The notes under the pieces: model-generated
Told to the model about the DNA's origin: nothing
Seen by the model: the letters and a program-made list of their open reading frames with translations, nothing else
Database searches by the model: none
Assembly: GCF_009711225.1 (NCBI RefSeq)
Contig: NZ_WMIE01000001.1
Coordinates: 248,001 to 312,000 of the forward strand
Origin: Paracoccus aestuariivivens
Lineage (GTDB): Bacteria > Pseudomonadota > Alphaproteobacteria > Rhodobacterales > Rhodobacteraceae
Direction of reading: 5' to 3'
Length of the DNA stretch: 64,000 nt
Shown: in pieces, positions 36,262-45,639 of the stretch
Position numbering within the stretch: position 1 is the first letter of the stretch
Layout of the letters: each line of letters opens with the position of its first letter
Position numbers and translations under genes: made by a program

Positions 36262-37341
36262 ATGCGCCTGCCCGCCCTATTGCCAGCATTCGCCACCGTT
36301 CTGATGCTGCTGACCGGCATGGCTGCGGCCCAGACCACGTTGTTTCCCGCAATGTCGGGCAAGGCGGAAAGCCAGATTTCGGTCTATTCGTCGCTCGACA
36401 ACGATCTGGCTGCGCCGCTGTTGCAGGCATTCCAGACCAGACACCCCGACATCGCAGTGCGCTACGAGAACCTGCTGACCGGAGACCTGCATGACCGCAT
36501 CGTCACCGAGACCCGCGCAGGGCATGGCACGGCCGATTTCGCCTTTTCCTCGGCAATGGATCTGCAGATCAAGCTGGCGAATGACGGCTTCGCCCGCGCG
36601 GTCGTGACGCCCGATACCGGCCATTGGCCCGATTGGGCGAACTGGCGCGACACGGCCTATGCGCTGACATTCGAACCCGCAGTCTTTGCCTATCACAAGC
36701 CCAGCTTTGCCGGACAGGAACCGCCCGCCACCCGCTCGGACCTTGTGCGCTGGATGGCCGAACATCCCGATCAGGCGCGCGGGCGGATCGGCACTTATGA
36801 TATTTCCCGCTCGGGGGTCGGCTATCTGTTCATGGCGCGCGACCAAGAGCTTTACCCCGGCATCTGGTCGGTGGTTTCGGCAATGGGCCGGATGGGCGTT
36901 CAGCAATACCCGACGACAGGGGAATTGCTGCAACGGATCTCGGATGGCAGGCTGGCGGTCGGCTATAACCTGCTAGGCTCCTATGCGGCAGAATGGGCGC
37001 GCAAGCACCCCGATGTCGGCCTGATCCTGCCCAAGGACTTCACCGTCGTCGTCTCACGCGTGGGGTTGGTTCCCGCAGCGGCGCAACGCCCCGATCTTGG
37101 CGGGAAACTGCTGGCCTTCCTGATGTCACCCGAAGGCCAGACCCTGCTGTCGCAAACCCTGCGCCTCTCTGCCGTCAGCCTTGAGGTCGGGGGGCAAGCC
37201 TCGCCCGCCGGAGGGATGCAGGATCTGGCGGGACTGCGGCTGAAACCTGTTCCGGTCAGCCCCGGCCTGCTGGCCTATCTGGATCAGGCCACGCGGGCCA
37301 AGCTTCTGGCACGGTGGAATCAGGCGATTTCGGGGCATTAG
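36262..37341 (+). CDS. orphan extracellular solute-binding protein next to TctDE
   Basis: 359-residue periplasmic binding protein of the SBP_bac_6/iron-binding cluster, with a signal peptide (MRLPALLPAFATVLMLLTGMAAAQ). Mature part begins ISVYSSLDNDLAAPLLQAFQTRHPDIAVRYE. Start at 36262 is chosen for the signal peptide; an in-frame ATG at 36199 is less likely. No permease or ATPase of an ABC importer is adjacent, whereas the kinase-regulator pair is divergent (78 bp). By analogy with PgtC and other binding-protein sensors, it may pass ligand occupancy to the sensor kinase; this is inference. Confidence 0.8.
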   Translation: MRLPALLPAFATVLMLLTGMAAAQTTLFPAMSGKAESQISVYSSLDNDLAAPLLQAFQTRHPDIAVRYENLLTGDLHDRIVTETRAGHGTADFAFSSAMDLQIKLANDGFARAVVTPDTGHWPDWANWRDTAYALTFEPAVFAYHKPSFAGQEPPATRSDLVRWMAEHPDQARGRIGTYDISRSGVGYLFMARDQELYPGIWSVVSAMGRMGVQQYPTTGELLQRISDGRLAVGYNLLGSYAAEWARKHPDVGLILPKDFTVVVSRVGLVPAAAQRPDLGGKLLAFLMSPEGQTLLSQTLRLSAVSLEVGGQASPAGGMQDLAGLRLKPVPVSPGLLAYLDQATRAKLLARWNQAISGH

Positions 37342-37396
37342 GCAGCCGCGCCAAAGATTTTTCCGGACGCGTCAGGTCCATGACAGGTTCTTGTGA

Positions 37397-37432
37397 TGAA
37401 ACGGTCTCCGGATCGGCCCGCGTGCCGTTTCA
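37397..37432. promoter_or_regulatory. inverted repeat upstream of tctC, candidate TctD site
   Basis: Arms TGAAACGG and CCGTTTCA, perfect complements separated by 20 bp, lie about 100 bp upstream of the tctC start. Confidence 0.35.
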
Positions 37433-37534
37433 AGGAGGCAACCCCGCGCTTTGGGAGAGGCAGGGGCTTTGAACACAACAGAATTGACGCGACCGGGTGG
37501 CCAAGGCCGCCACGGCGCCCTGCGGAGGAATGTC

Positions 37535-38476
37535 ATGAAGCACTTCGTTCTCGCCAGCATGTTTGCAGGCGCAATCGCCATGCCCGCCATGGCCGATTAC
37601 ACCATCATTGCGCCCGCGAACCCCGGTGGCGGCTGGGACCAGACCGCCCGCACGATGCAAACCGTGCTGCAAGAGGAAGGGATTTCGCCCTCGACCCAGG
37701 TGCAGAACGTTCCCGGCGCGGGCGGCACCATCGGCCTTGCCCAATTCGCCAGCCAGAACAAAGGCAATGCCGACGCGCTGATCGTCGGCGGATACGTCAT
37801 GGTCGGCGCGATCCTGACCAACAACTCGCCCGTCTCGCTGAAGGACGTGACCCCGATCGCGCGCCTGACCGGCGAATATGAAGCCATCGTGGTTCCCGCC
37901 GCCTCGCCGCTCAAGGATATTGCGGGCCTGATCGAGGCGCTGAAGGCCGATCCCGGTGCGGTCAGCTGGGCTGGCGGCTCGGCCGGCGGTACCGACCATA
38001 TCGCCGTCGGCCTGATCGCCAAGGCGGCGGGCGTCGATCCCACCAAGATCAACTACATCGCCTATTCCGGCGGTGGCGAGGCGCTGGCCGCGATCCTCGG
38101 CAATCAGGTGACGGCGGGCATTTCCTCGCTGGGCGAGTTCGATGCCCAGATCAAGGCGGGCACGCTGCGCCTGCTGGCAGTTTCCGCGCCCGAGCGCATC
38201 GAAGGTGCCGACGCGCCCACGCTGAAAGAAGCGGGTCTCGACGTGGAACTGCAAAACTGGCGCATGGTCGCCGCTGCTCCGGGTCTGTCGGACGAGCAAA
38301 AGGCCAAGGTGACCGCCGACGTCGAAAAGATGGTCAAATCGGAAAACTGGCAGAAGCAGCTGGCCGACAAGGGCTGGTCGGACACCTATCTGTCGGGTGC
38401 GGATTTCGATGCCCAGCTTGAAAAGGATGTCACCTCGACTGAGGCCATCCTCAAGGACATCGGTCTGGTGAAATGA
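37535..38476 (+). CDS. tctC: tripartite tricarboxylate transporter binding protein
   Basis: 313 residues, Bug/TctC family. Signal peptide ([20 protein letters not shown]), then the family start [21 protein letters not shown], which forms the ligand-carboxylate site. It delivers a tricarboxylate or related organic acid to TctAB. ATG at 37535 has GGAGGAA upstream. Overlaps tctB by 4 bp. An inverted repeat ahead of it may be the operator. The exact ligand is not readable. Confidence 0.93.
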   Translation: MKHFVLASMFAGAIAMPAMADYTIIAPANPGGGWDQTARTMQTVLQEEGISPSTQVQNVPGAGGTIGLAQFASQNKGNADALIVGGYVMVGAILTNNSPVSLKDVTPIARLTGEYEAIVVPAASPLKDIAGLIEALKADPGAVSWAGGSAGGTDHIAVGLIAKAAGVDPTKINYIAYSGGGEALAAILGNQVTAGISSLGEFDAQIKAGTLRLLAVSAPERIEGADAPTLKEAGLDVELQNWRMVAAAPGLSDEQKAKVTADVEKMVKSENWQKQLADKGWSDTYLSGADFDAQLEKDVTSTEAILKDIGLVK

Positions 38477-38967
38477 GCAGCCCAGAGCCGCAAATGCCGC
38501 GCCGCCGTGATACGGCGGCGCTTGTGATCGCTGCGGGACTGGCACTTGTCGCGGGCGTGATGCTGTGGGACAGCGCACGCCTTGCCGATCTGGGCGGCTA
38601 CTCCGGCGTTGGTCCCGCCAGCGTGCCCCGCGTCGTCGCCTATTGCCTGCTGGGTCTGGCAGTCTGGACCGTCGTCGCGGCGCTCAAGGGCGATTTTCCG
38701 GCGCGTCCACAGCAGAATGTCCCTCCGGTCCTATGGATCATCGCCGGACTGGCGGCGCAGCTTGTGCTGCTGCATGTCGCGGGCTTCTCGATTGCGACCG
38801 GCATCCTGTTTGCCTTTACCGCACGGGCCTTTGGCAAGACCAATCTGGCCAAGACCCTACCTATCGGGATCGTCTTTGCCTTCGTGGTCTGGATGGTCTT
38901 CTCGCAACTCCTGATGCTGCATCTGCCTCCGGGTCCGCTCGAGCATCTGATTTTCCGGCAGGGGTAA
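38473..38967 (+). CDS. tctB: tripartite tricarboxylate transporter small membrane subunit
   Basis: 164-residue small membrane subunit with four helices, overlapping tctC by 4 bp and 3 bp ahead of tctA. Sequence conservation in TctB is low; the position between tctC and tctA and the GYSGVGPASVPRVV motif decide the call. Confidence 0.9.
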   Translation: MSSPEPQMPRRRDTAALVIAAGLALVAGVMLWDSARLADLGGYSGVGPASVPRVVAYCLLGLAVWTVVAALKGDFPARPQQNVPPVLWIIAGLAAQLVLLHVAGFSIATGILFAFTARAFGKTNLAKTLPIGIVFAFVVWMVFSQLLMLHLPPGPLEHLIFRQG

Positions 38968-38970
38968 GCC

Positions 38971-40488
38971 ATGGGTGCATTCGATTTCCTGCTGCAGGGC
39001 CTGGCCACCGCAGCCGAGCCGATGATGCTGCTTTACGCGCTGATCGGCGTGACCTTGGGTACGGCCGTCGGCGTTCTGCCCGGCATCGGTCCGGCGCTGA
39101 CGGTGGCGCTGCTGCTGCCCGTCACCTACCGTCTGGACGCGGCTGGCTCGCTGATCATGTTCGCGGGCATCTATTACGGCGGGATGTATGGCGGCTCGAC
39201 CACCTCGATCCTGCTGAACACGCCGGGCGAAAGCGCCTCGATCATCACCGCGCTCGAGGGCAACAAGATGGCCCGCAAGGGTCGCGGCGGTCCCGCGCTG
39301 GCCACGGCTGCCATCGGGTCGTTCATCGCGGGTCTGATCGCCACGCTGTTGCTGGCCTTTCTTGCGCCCAGCATCGTCAAGGTGGCGCTGGTCTTTGGTC
39401 CGCGTGAATATTTCGCGCTGATGGTTTTGGCCTTTGTCACCGTATCCGCCGCTTTCGGGGATTCCGCGCTGCGCGGGCTGACGTCTCTATTCCTTGGCCT
39501 TGCGCTGGCTTGCGTCGGCATCGACCAACTGACGGGTCAGGCGCGGCTGTCATTCGGCGTGCCGGAACTGCTGGACGGGATCGAGGTCACCACCATGGCC
39601 GTCGCCATGTTCGCCGTGGGCGAGGCCCTGTTCATCGCCGGACAGCGCAACCATCAGGAGGACGAGGTCACCGCCGTCAAGGGCTCGGTCTGGATGAGCC
39701 GCAGGGACTGGGCACGGTCGTGGAAACCATGGCTGCGTGGCACTTTCATCGGCTTTCCTATCGGTGCCATGCCCGCTGGCGGGGCCGAGATCGGCACTTT
39801 CCTGAGCTACGCGACCGAGAAGAAGCTGACCAAGCACCCCGAGGAATTTGGCAATGGTGCCATCGAGGGCGTCGCCGGACCCGAGGCCGCGAACAACGCC
39901 TCGGCTGCGGGAACGCTGGTGCCGCTCTTGACGCTGGGCCTGCCGACCTCGGCCACGGCAGCGATCATGCTGGCGGGCTTCCAGCAGTTCGGGCTGCAAC
40001 CGGGGCCGCTGCTGTTCGCCACCAACCCGACGCTGGTCTGGGGGCTGATCGCCTCGCTGCTGATCGCGAACGCCATGCTGCTGGTCCTGAACCTGCCGAT
40101 GATCGGGCTATGGGTCAAATTGCTAACCGTGCCGAAGCCGTGGCTTTACGCGGGCATCCTGCTGTTCGCGACCTTGGGTACCATCGGCGCAAACCCGTCA
40201 AGCTTCGAACTGGGGATGCTGCTGGGCTTTGGCGTGCTGGGCTATGTCATGCGATTGTTCGGCTATCCCATCGCGCCGATCGTCGTCGGGCTGATCCTTG
40301 GTCCCATGGCCGAACAGCAATTGCGCCGCGCGCTGGCGATCAGCCAAGGCGACTGGACGACGTTGGTCCATTCACCCATCGCCGCCGTCCTTCTGGGCAT
40401 CGCCGCGCTCGCGCTGATCGTGCCGCTGATCCTGCGCGCCCGTGGTAAGGGTCAGGTCTTGTCGCAACTGGCTGGCGACGAGGACTGA
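38971..40488 (+). CDS. tctA: tripartite tricarboxylate transporter large permease
   Basis: 505-residue permease with about twelve helices. The hallmark [20 protein letters not shown] near residue 35 and the duplicated GIPTS-like [14 protein letters not shown] block are present. It forms the import channel with TctB; energy comes from an ion gradient. A hairpin follows 26 bp behind the stop. Confidence 0.95.
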   Translation: MGAFDFLLQGLATAAEPMMLLYALIGVTLGTAVGVLPGIGPALTVALLLPVTYRLDAAGSLIMFAGIYYGGMYGGSTTSILLNTPGESASIITALEGNKMARKGRGGPALATAAIGSFIAGLIATLLLAFLAPSIVKVALVFGPREYFALMVLAFVTVSAAFGDSALRGLTSLFLGLALACVGIDQLTGQARLSFGVPELLDGIEVTTMAVAMFAVGEALFIAGQRNHQEDEVTAVKGSVWMSRRDWARSWKPWLRGTFIGFPIGAMPAGGAEIGTFLSYATEKKLTKHPEEFGNGAIEGVAGPEAANNASAAGTLVPLLTLGLPTSATAAIMLAGFQQFGLQPGPLLFATNPTLVWGLIASLLIANAMLLVLNLPMIGLWVKLLTVPKPWLYAGILLFATLGTIGANPSSFELGMLLGFGVLGYVMRLFGYPIAPIVVGLILGPMAEQQLRRALAISQGDWTTLVHSPIAAVLLGIAALALIVPLILRARGKGQVLSQLAGDED

Positions 40489-40513
40489 TCCACCGAAAGA
40501 CACATCTCTGATG

Positions 40514-40541
40514 CCCGGCCCGCCATTGCGGGCCGGGTCTT
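40514..40541 (+). terminator. terminator of the tctCBA operon
   Basis: Perfect 10-bp G+C-rich stem with 4-nt loop (CATT) and a weak TCTTG tail behind tctA. Confidence 0.55.
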
Positions 40542-40609
40542 GCCATGTTCCTGCGTCATGGCGGCTTTGACCCCGTGCCGCGTTGCAGAAAACGGGGCAA
40601 GGGACCATT

Positions 40610-40640
40610 TGTCTGTTATCCGCAACACAGAGAACAGACA
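40610..40640 (+). promoter_or_regulatory. inverted repeat in the leader of the 50-residue gene
   Basis: TGTCTGTT and AACAGACA, perfect 8-bp complements with a 15-nt loop, end ten bases before the ATG at 40651. As RNA the stem would lie next to the ribosome-binding site; as DNA it could be an operator. Confidence 0.4.
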
Positions 40641-40650
40641 GGTAGTAAAG

Positions 40651-40803
40651 ATGACCGTCCTCCGCTCCATCCGCTCGGCTTTCAGCACCTTCCGTGCCGC
40701 GATCCATGCCGCTTCCGCGGTGGAAATGCACCGTGTGCCGGCGGATAAAGACCTGAAGATGCTGGGCATCAACAAGGTCGCTTTCCAGACCATCCACCTG
40801 TAA
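40651..40803 (+). CDS. 50-residue DUF1127-like small basic protein
   Basis: Predicted product of 50 residues (MTVLRSIRSAFSTFRAAIHA... RVPADKDLKMLGINKVAFQ). The N-terminal amphipathic basic helix and the second helix with DLKMLGINK resemble the short alphaproteobacterial DUF1127 (YjiS-like) proteins, some of which influence RNA turnover or phosphate and carbon metabolism; the match is by pattern only. It has its own leader with an inverted repeat and a hairpin terminator behind it, consistent with a monocistronic gene. Confidence 0.6.
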   Translation: MTVLRSIRSAFSTFRAAIHAASAVEMHRVPADKDLKMLGINKVAFQTIHL

Positions 40804-40852
40804 GGCGCAGGTCCGCTGCCGGTCCGGCAGCACCCGCCATCCGCGACATTCC

Positions 40853-40889
40853 ATGCCGCCCGCGATCCTTCCGGACCGGGCGGCATTTT
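40853..40889 (+). terminator. hairpin terminator behind the 50-residue gene
   Basis: Perfect 10-bp stem (ATGCCGCCCG / CGGGCGGCAT) with a 14-nt loop and TTTC tail, ending 10 bp before the Pho box. Confidence 0.55.
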
Positions 40890-40898
40890 CATGTCAGG

Positions 40899-40916
40899 CT
40901 GTCAGGAAACTGTCGC
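40899..40916 (+). promoter_or_regulatory. Pho box upstream of phoX
   Basis: CTGTCAG-GAAA-CTGTCGC fits the 18-bp PhoB consensus of two CTGTCAT half-sites with a 4-bp A-rich spacer (11-bp period). It lies 99 bp upstream of a PhoX-type phosphatase gene, a classical PhoB target, so phosphate-starvation control is strongly suggested. Confidence 0.7.
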
Positions 40917-41014
40917 AAGCATGTGCGCCCAGTGTCACATCGCGCTGCCATAGGGGCGCGACGGAACGCCATTCAGGCGTTCCCCGACACAATCTAGCCA
41001 GCACGAGGCCTGCT

Positions 41015-42871
41015 ATGACGAAGAAACCGACGCTTGATCTGTCTTGGGACGAGTTCGACGAGCTGCGCGACCCGCGCCCCTCGCGCCAGGAATTCGATGA
41101 AGTGGTCGATCGCGCCATCTCGCGCCGTGGTTTCCTTGGCGTGCTGGCGATTGGATCGGGTGCAGCCGTCTTTGGCTCGGCCATGCTGGGCGGAGCGACC
41201 TCTGCCCGCGCGCAAGCTGCTGCCTTTGCCTTCGAACCCGTTCCGGCTGGCACCGGCTTCGCAATCCAGGTTCCCAAGGGTTACGCGTGGAAACCGCTGG
41301 TCCGTTGGGGTGATGCGCTGGTCTCGGAGGCCAAGGACAGCTTCTCGGCGGAAACCGGCGTGTCTCTGGCCATGTCCGACAAGGTGTTTGGCGAGAATAC
41401 CGACGGGATGGAGTTGTTCGAGATCGACGGCAAGCAGGTCATCGCCGTGAACTCGGAATATGTGAACCCCGAAATCAACCTGCCCGCCGATGCCGAAGGC
41501 ATGCCCCGCACTGCCGATGAAGTAACGCTGCTGAAAAACATGCAGGGCGTCACCGTCATCGAGGTCGCCGACAATGGCGAAGGATACGCCGTCGTTGTGG
41601 ACAGCCCGTTCAACCGCCGCATCACCAATGACACGCAAATGACCATGGACGGTCCGGCTGCCGGAACCGATCTGACCAAGACCTCGGCCGATCCCGAGGG
41701 GAAATCCCCGCTGGGTACGCTGAACAACTGCGGTTCGGGACGGACGCTTTGGGGCACCTATCTGACCTGCGAGGAAAACTTCAACGGCTATTTCGGCATG
41801 CTGACCGAGCGCGACCAGACCGAGGCCGAAAAGCGCTACGGGCTAAAAGGCGAAAGCCAGTACAACTACGAAAAGCACGATCCCCGCTTCGACCTGATCG
41901 CAAACCCGAACGAGCCCCACCGCTTCGGCTGGGTTGTCGAAATCGACCCCGCCGATCCGAAATCCGTGCCGGTCAAGCATACCGCACTTGGTCGCTTCAA
42001 GCACGAGAATGCCGAAATGGTGCAGGCGCGCGACGGTCGCATCGTCGTCTATCTGGGCGATGACGAGCGCGGCGAATTCATCTATCGCTACGTCTCGAAC
42101 GGCACTTGGACAGAAGGACAGCCGACCGATGGTCTGTTGTCGGACGGCACGCTTTATGTCGCGAAGTTCAACGACGACATGAGCGGCGAGTGGCTGGCCT
42201 TGACCCCGGAAACCACCGGAATGACCCTGCCCGAACTGCTCGTCTATTCGCGCATCGCGGGCACCAAGGTTGGCGCAACCACGATGGATCGCCCCGAATG
42301 GATCGCGGCGCATCCGGGCAAATGCGAAGCCTATTGCGCGCTGACCAACAATTCGAAACGTGGCGGCTCGATGCCGGTCAACGCTGCCAACCCGCGTGAG
42401 GCCAACGAATACGGCCAGATCGTGCGCTGGCGGCCGGATGGCGAGGATCACGGCGCGGACAAGTTCGCATGGGATCTGTATGTGATGGCGGGCAATCCGG
42501 ACGTCCACAAGGACGCCTTTGCCGGATCGGCCAACGTGACCTCGGGCAACATGTTCAACTCGCCCGACGGGATGGCCTTTGACAGCCACGGGATGCTGTG
42601 GATCCAGACCGATGGTGACGACAGCAACGAGGGCGATTTCGCAGGCATGGGGAACAACCAGATGCTGGTCGGCAATCCCGAAACCGGTGCGATCGCCCGC
42701 TTCCTGACCGCGCCGAACGGCGGCGAGGTCACCGGCCTGTGCTGGTCGGCGGATCGCAAGGTCGCCTTTGTCGGCATCCAGCATCCCGGTGGCAGCTGGC
42801 CCGACGGCAACGGCAAACCGCGCTCGGCGGTGATCGCGGTCTGGCGCGAGGACGGCGCGACCGTCGGCTGA
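41015..42871 (+). CDS. phoX: PhoX-family alkaline phosphatase (DUF839), Tat-exported
   Basis: 618 residues. A twin-arginine signal (ISRRGFLGVLAIGSGAAVFGSAML) starts near residue 40, after an unusually long N-terminal region; the mature beta-propeller carries EEHRFGWVVEIDP-like blocks (PHRFGWVVEIDPADP), KHENAEMV, and CEAYCALTNNSKRG. PhoX enzymes use iron and calcium and release phosphate from organic esters outside the cytoplasm. ATG at 41015 is chosen; the frame is open to 40853, but that would run through the Pho box and terminator. Control by the upstream Pho box fits the family. Confidence 0.9.
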   Translation: MTKKPTLDLSWDEFDELRDPRPSRQEFDEVVDRAISRRGFLGVLAIGSGAAVFGSAMLGGATSARAQAAAFAFEPVPAGTGFAIQVPKGYAWKPLVRWGDALVSEAKDSFSAETGVSLAMSDKVFGENTDGMELFEIDGKQVIAVNSEYVNPEINLPADAEGMPRTADEVTLLKNMQGVTVIEVADNGEGYAVVVDSPFNRRITNDTQMTMDGPAAGTDLTKTSADPEGKSPLGTLNNCGSGRTLWGTYLTCEENFNGYFGMLTERDQTEAEKRYGLKGESQYNYEKHDPRFDLIANPNEPHRFGWVVEIDPADPKSVPVKHTALGRFKHENAEMVQARDGRIVVYLGDDERGEFIYRYVSNGTWTEGQPTDGLLSDGTLYVAKFNDDMSGEWLALTPETTGMTLPELLVYSRIAGTKVGATTMDRPEWIAAHPGKCEAYCALTNNSKRGGSMPVNAANPREANEYGQIVRWRPDGEDHGADKFAWDLYVMAGNPDVHKDAFAGSANVTSGNMFNSPDGMAFDSHGMLWIQTDGDDSNEGDFAGMGNNQMLVGNPETGAIARFLTAPNGGEVTGLCWSADRKVAFVGIQHPGGSWPDGNGKPRSAVIAVWREDGATVG

Positions 42872-42933
42872 CGTCAGGCCGTTCTGCAACTCGGCCCGCG
42901 CGCATGAAGCTTGGGCCGGAACTTTCAAGGATG

Positions 42934-42957
42934 CGGCGGGGATGACCCCGCCGTTTT
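42934..42957 (+). terminator. terminator behind phoX
   Basis: 8-bp stem CGGCGGGG/CCCCGCCG with a 4-nt loop followed by TTTTCC, 62 bp behind the stop. Confidence 0.75.
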
Positions 42958-43044
42958 CCATTTCCGAAGCTGCGGTCGTGGCGATCACACCTAAACGTGT
43001 TTGACCGGACGCGACGGCATTTTTGCTTCGCGGCCAAAGGACTT

Positions 43045-43061
43045 GGTGCAATCATTGCACC
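43045..43061. promoter_or_regulatory. 17-bp palindrome upstream of the aquaporin gene
   Basis: GGTGCAAT-C-ATTGCACC, perfect 8-bp arms around one base, 53 bp ahead of the ATG. Candidate operator; regulator unknown. Confidence 0.4.
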
Positions 43062-43113
43062 GGCCTAGCACCCGTGTTTGGTGCCGGCGCATTTCGTCAT
43101 CTGGAGTCGTAAC

Positions 43114-43800
43114 ATGCAGAAGCAATTGGGCGCGGAAGCTCTCGGCACTTTCTGGTTGGTGTTCGGTGGCTGTGGAAGCGCTGTCCTTGCAGCCGGTTTC
43201 CCGGAGCTTGGAATCGGATTTGTCGGAGTTTCGCTGGCATTCGGACTAACGGTCCTGACCATGGCCTATGCCGTAGGCGGGATCTCGGGCGGGCATTTCA
43301 ATCCCGCTGTCACGGTCGGTCTGACGGTCGCGGGGCGCTTCCCCGGTGGTCGGGTCGTCCCTTACATCGTCGCGCAGCTTGTCGGCGCAATTCTGGCCGC
43401 CGCTGTGCTTTACGTCATTGCATCGGGCAAGGCGGGCGTCGATCTGGGCTCGTTTGCCTCGAACGGCTATGGCGCGGCCTCGCCGGGCGGATACTCGATG
43501 GTTTCGGCCCTGCTGATCGAGATCGTGCTGACCGCCTTCTTCCTGATCGTCATTCTGGGCACGACTCATGGCCGCGCACCGGTCGGTTTCGCACCGCTCG
43601 CGATCGGTCTGGCGCTGACGCTGATCCACCTGATCTCGATTCCGGTGACGAATACCTCGGTCAATCCGGCCCGCTCGACCAGTCAGGCCCTGTTCGCAGG
43701 CAGCACTGCGATTTCGCAACTGTGGCTGTTCTGGCTGGCCCCGATCGTAGGTGCCGTGATTGGCGCACTGATCTGGAAAGCCGTGGGCGAGACTGACTAG
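43114..43800 (+). CDS. aqpZ: aquaporin (AqpZ type)
   Basis: 228-residue six-helix water channel. Both pore motifs are complete: GGHFNPAVT near residue 63 and NTSVNPARS near residue 186. Next to the second comes the selectivity arginine. The N-terminal [21 protein letters not shown] is typical of bacterial AqpZ rather than glycerol facilitators, and the loop lengths agree. The ATG at 43114 is used; upstream extension adds 12 unlikely residues. A palindrome precedes it, and glmS converges from the right. Confidence 0.95.
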   Translation: MQKQLGAEALGTFWLVFGGCGSAVLAAGFPELGIGFVGVSLAFGLTVLTMAYAVGGISGGHFNPAVTVGLTVAGRFPGGRVVPYIVAQLVGAILAAAVLYVIASGKAGVDLGSFASNGYGAASPGGYSMVSALLIEIVLTAFFLIVILGTTHGRAPVGFAPLAIGLALTLIHLISIPVTNTSVNPARSTSQALFAGSTAISQLWLFWLAPIVGAVIGALIWKAVGETD

Positions 43801-43819
43801 GTCCCGCCCGAAAGGTCGA

Positions 43820-45637
43820 TCACTCGACAGTGACCGACTTCGCAAGGTTGCGGGGTTGGTCCACATCGGTGCCTTTGGCAACCGCCGTGTGATAGGCCAG
43901 ATATTGCATCGGGACGGCGTAAAGCATCGCCTGAAAGATGCCTCCGCCCGAGGGCAAGGTCAGGCTGGCGCGGATACCGTGGCCAGCCTTTTCCACACCC
44001 GCCGCATCCGAGATCAGCAGCACCTGCCCGTGTCGCGCCATGACCTCTTGCATGTTCGAGACGGTTTTCTCGAACAGGGCATCGCGGGGGGCAAGTACCA
44101 CCACCGGCACATTGCGGTCGATCAGGGCAATCGGTCCATGCTTCAACTCGCCCGAGGCATAGCCTTCTGCGTGGATATAGCTCAGTTCCTTCAGCTTCAG
44201 CGCGCCTTCCAGCGCGACCGGATAAAGCGGGCCGCGGCCAAGATACAGCACGTCCTGCGCCTCGGACAGCCAACCCGCCAGACGGCGGCATTCGTCGCTG
44301 ACCGTCAGGACCTGATTAAGCAGCCCCGGCATCGCCCGCAGATCGGCCAGATGGGTTCGCAACTGGTCCTTGGTCAAGCGGCCACGGTCCTGCGCCGCTT
44401 TCAGCGCCAGCACAGCCAGAACGGCAAGCTGGCAGATGAAAGCCTTGGACGAGGCGACGCCCACTTCGATCCCCGCCAGCGTCGGCAAGGCGATATCGGC
44501 ATCCCGCGCGATGGCCGAAGTGCCGACATTCACCACGCCCACGGTCTTTGCCACCTTGTCGCGGGCGTAATGCAGCGCGGCCAGCGTGTCGGCAGTCTCG
44601 CCGGACTGGCTGATGAACATGGACCAGCTATTGGGCGACAGCGGGGGCTCGCGATAACGGAACTCGGATGCGACATCCAGATCACAGGGCAGACCGGCAA
44701 GGCTTTCGAACCAGTAGCGTGCGACGCAACCCGCGTAATAAGCCGTGCCGCACCCGACCAGCGTCAGGCGGTCGACCTGGCTGAAGTCAATGGCATCGGG
44801 CAGAACGATACGGTCGCCCTTGATGTAATGGCTCAGCGCATCGCCCAGAACGGCAGGCTGCTCGGCGATTTCCTTGGCCATGAAGTGGCGGTAGCCGCCC
44901 TTATCGATCTGGGTCGCACCAACGTCGATCTGCTGAACCTCGCGATTGGCAAGTTCGCCCGCCGCGTTGAATACCTGAGCACCTGCGCGCGTGATGACCG
45001 CGTGATCGCCGTCCTCCAGATAGGTGATGCGATCAGTGAAAGGCGCCAGAGCCACCGCATCCGAGCCGATGAACATCTGCCCGCTGCCGTGACCGATGGC
45101 CAAGGGGCTGCCCTTGCGGGCGGCGACCATCAGGTCGCGCTCGCCTTCGAAAAGGAAGGCCAAGGCGAACGCGCCGTGCAGACGTGACAGGGTCGCGCGG
45201 GCGGCATCGACCGCAGGAAGGCCCTGCGACATATGCCATGCGGTCAGCAGCGCGACGGTTTCGGTGTCGGTATCGGATTCCGGCTGTAGGCCCAGCGCCA
45301 CGACCTCGTCGCGAAGCTCGCGGAAGTTCTCGATGATCCCGTTGTGCACCACGGCCACGGGCCCGCGACGGTGAGGATGCGCGTTAACCTCGGTCGCGGC
45401 GCCATGGGTCGCCCAGCGCGTATGGCCGATGCCAGCGTGCCCTTGCAAAGGCTCATGCACCAACCGATCCGACAGGTTCACCAACTTGCCAACCGCGCGG
45501 CGGCGATCCAACTGGCCCGAGGCATCGACGGTCGCCACGCCCGCGCTGTCATAGCCGCGATATTCCAGACGCTTGAGCGCCTCGACCAGTTGCGGCGAAA
45601 CTTCGTGATCGCCCAGAATGCCGATAATGCCGCACAT
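43820..45637 (-). CDS. glmS: glutamine:fructose-6-phosphate aminotransferase (isomerising)
   Basis: 605-residue enzyme that makes glucosamine-6-phosphate, the entry to peptidoglycan and LPS amino sugars. The N-terminal nucleophile Cys is in MCGIIGILGD, the glutaminase domain has HTRWATHG, and two SIS domains follow (SQSGETADTLAAL and LGRGPLYPVALEGALKLKE), ending LAKSVTVE. It lies 2 bp behind glmU in the same direction. Full length. I saw no glmS ribozyme, as expected in this lineage. Confidence 0.97.
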   Translation of the reverse strand: MCGIIGILGDHEVSPQLVEALKRLEYRGYDSAGVATVDASGQLDRRRAVGKLVNLSDRLVHEPLQGHAGIGHTRWATHGAATEVNAHPHRRGPVAVVHNGIIENFRELRDEVVALGLQPESDTDTETVALLTAWHMSQGLPAVDAARATLSRLHGAFALAFLFEGERDLMVAARKGSPLAIGHGSGQMFIGSDAVALAPFTDRITYLEDGDHAVITRAGAQVFNAAGELANREVQQIDVGATQIDKGGYRHFMAKEIAEQPAVLGDALSHYIKGDRIVLPDAIDFSQVDRLTLVGCGTAYYAGCVARYWFESLAGLPCDLDVASEFRYREPPLSPNSWSMFISQSGETADTLAALHYARDKVAKTVGVVNVGTSAIARDADIALPTLAGIEVGVASSKAFICQLAVLAVLALKAAQDRGRLTKDQLRTHLADLRAMPGLLNQVLTVSDECRRLAGWLSEAQDVLYLGRGPLYPVALEGALKLKELSYIHAEGYASGELKHGPIALIDRNVPVVVLAPRDALFEKTVSNMQEVMARHGQVLLISDAAGVEKAGHGIRASLTLPSGGGIFQAMLYAVPMQYLAYHTAVAKGTDVDQPRNLAKSVTVE

Positions 45638-45639
45638 GG

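Noticed and set aside
40853..41014. N-terminal extension of PhoX
   Set aside because: It would overlap the hairpin terminator and the Pho box, both of which must be non-coding; the ATG at 41015 is used.
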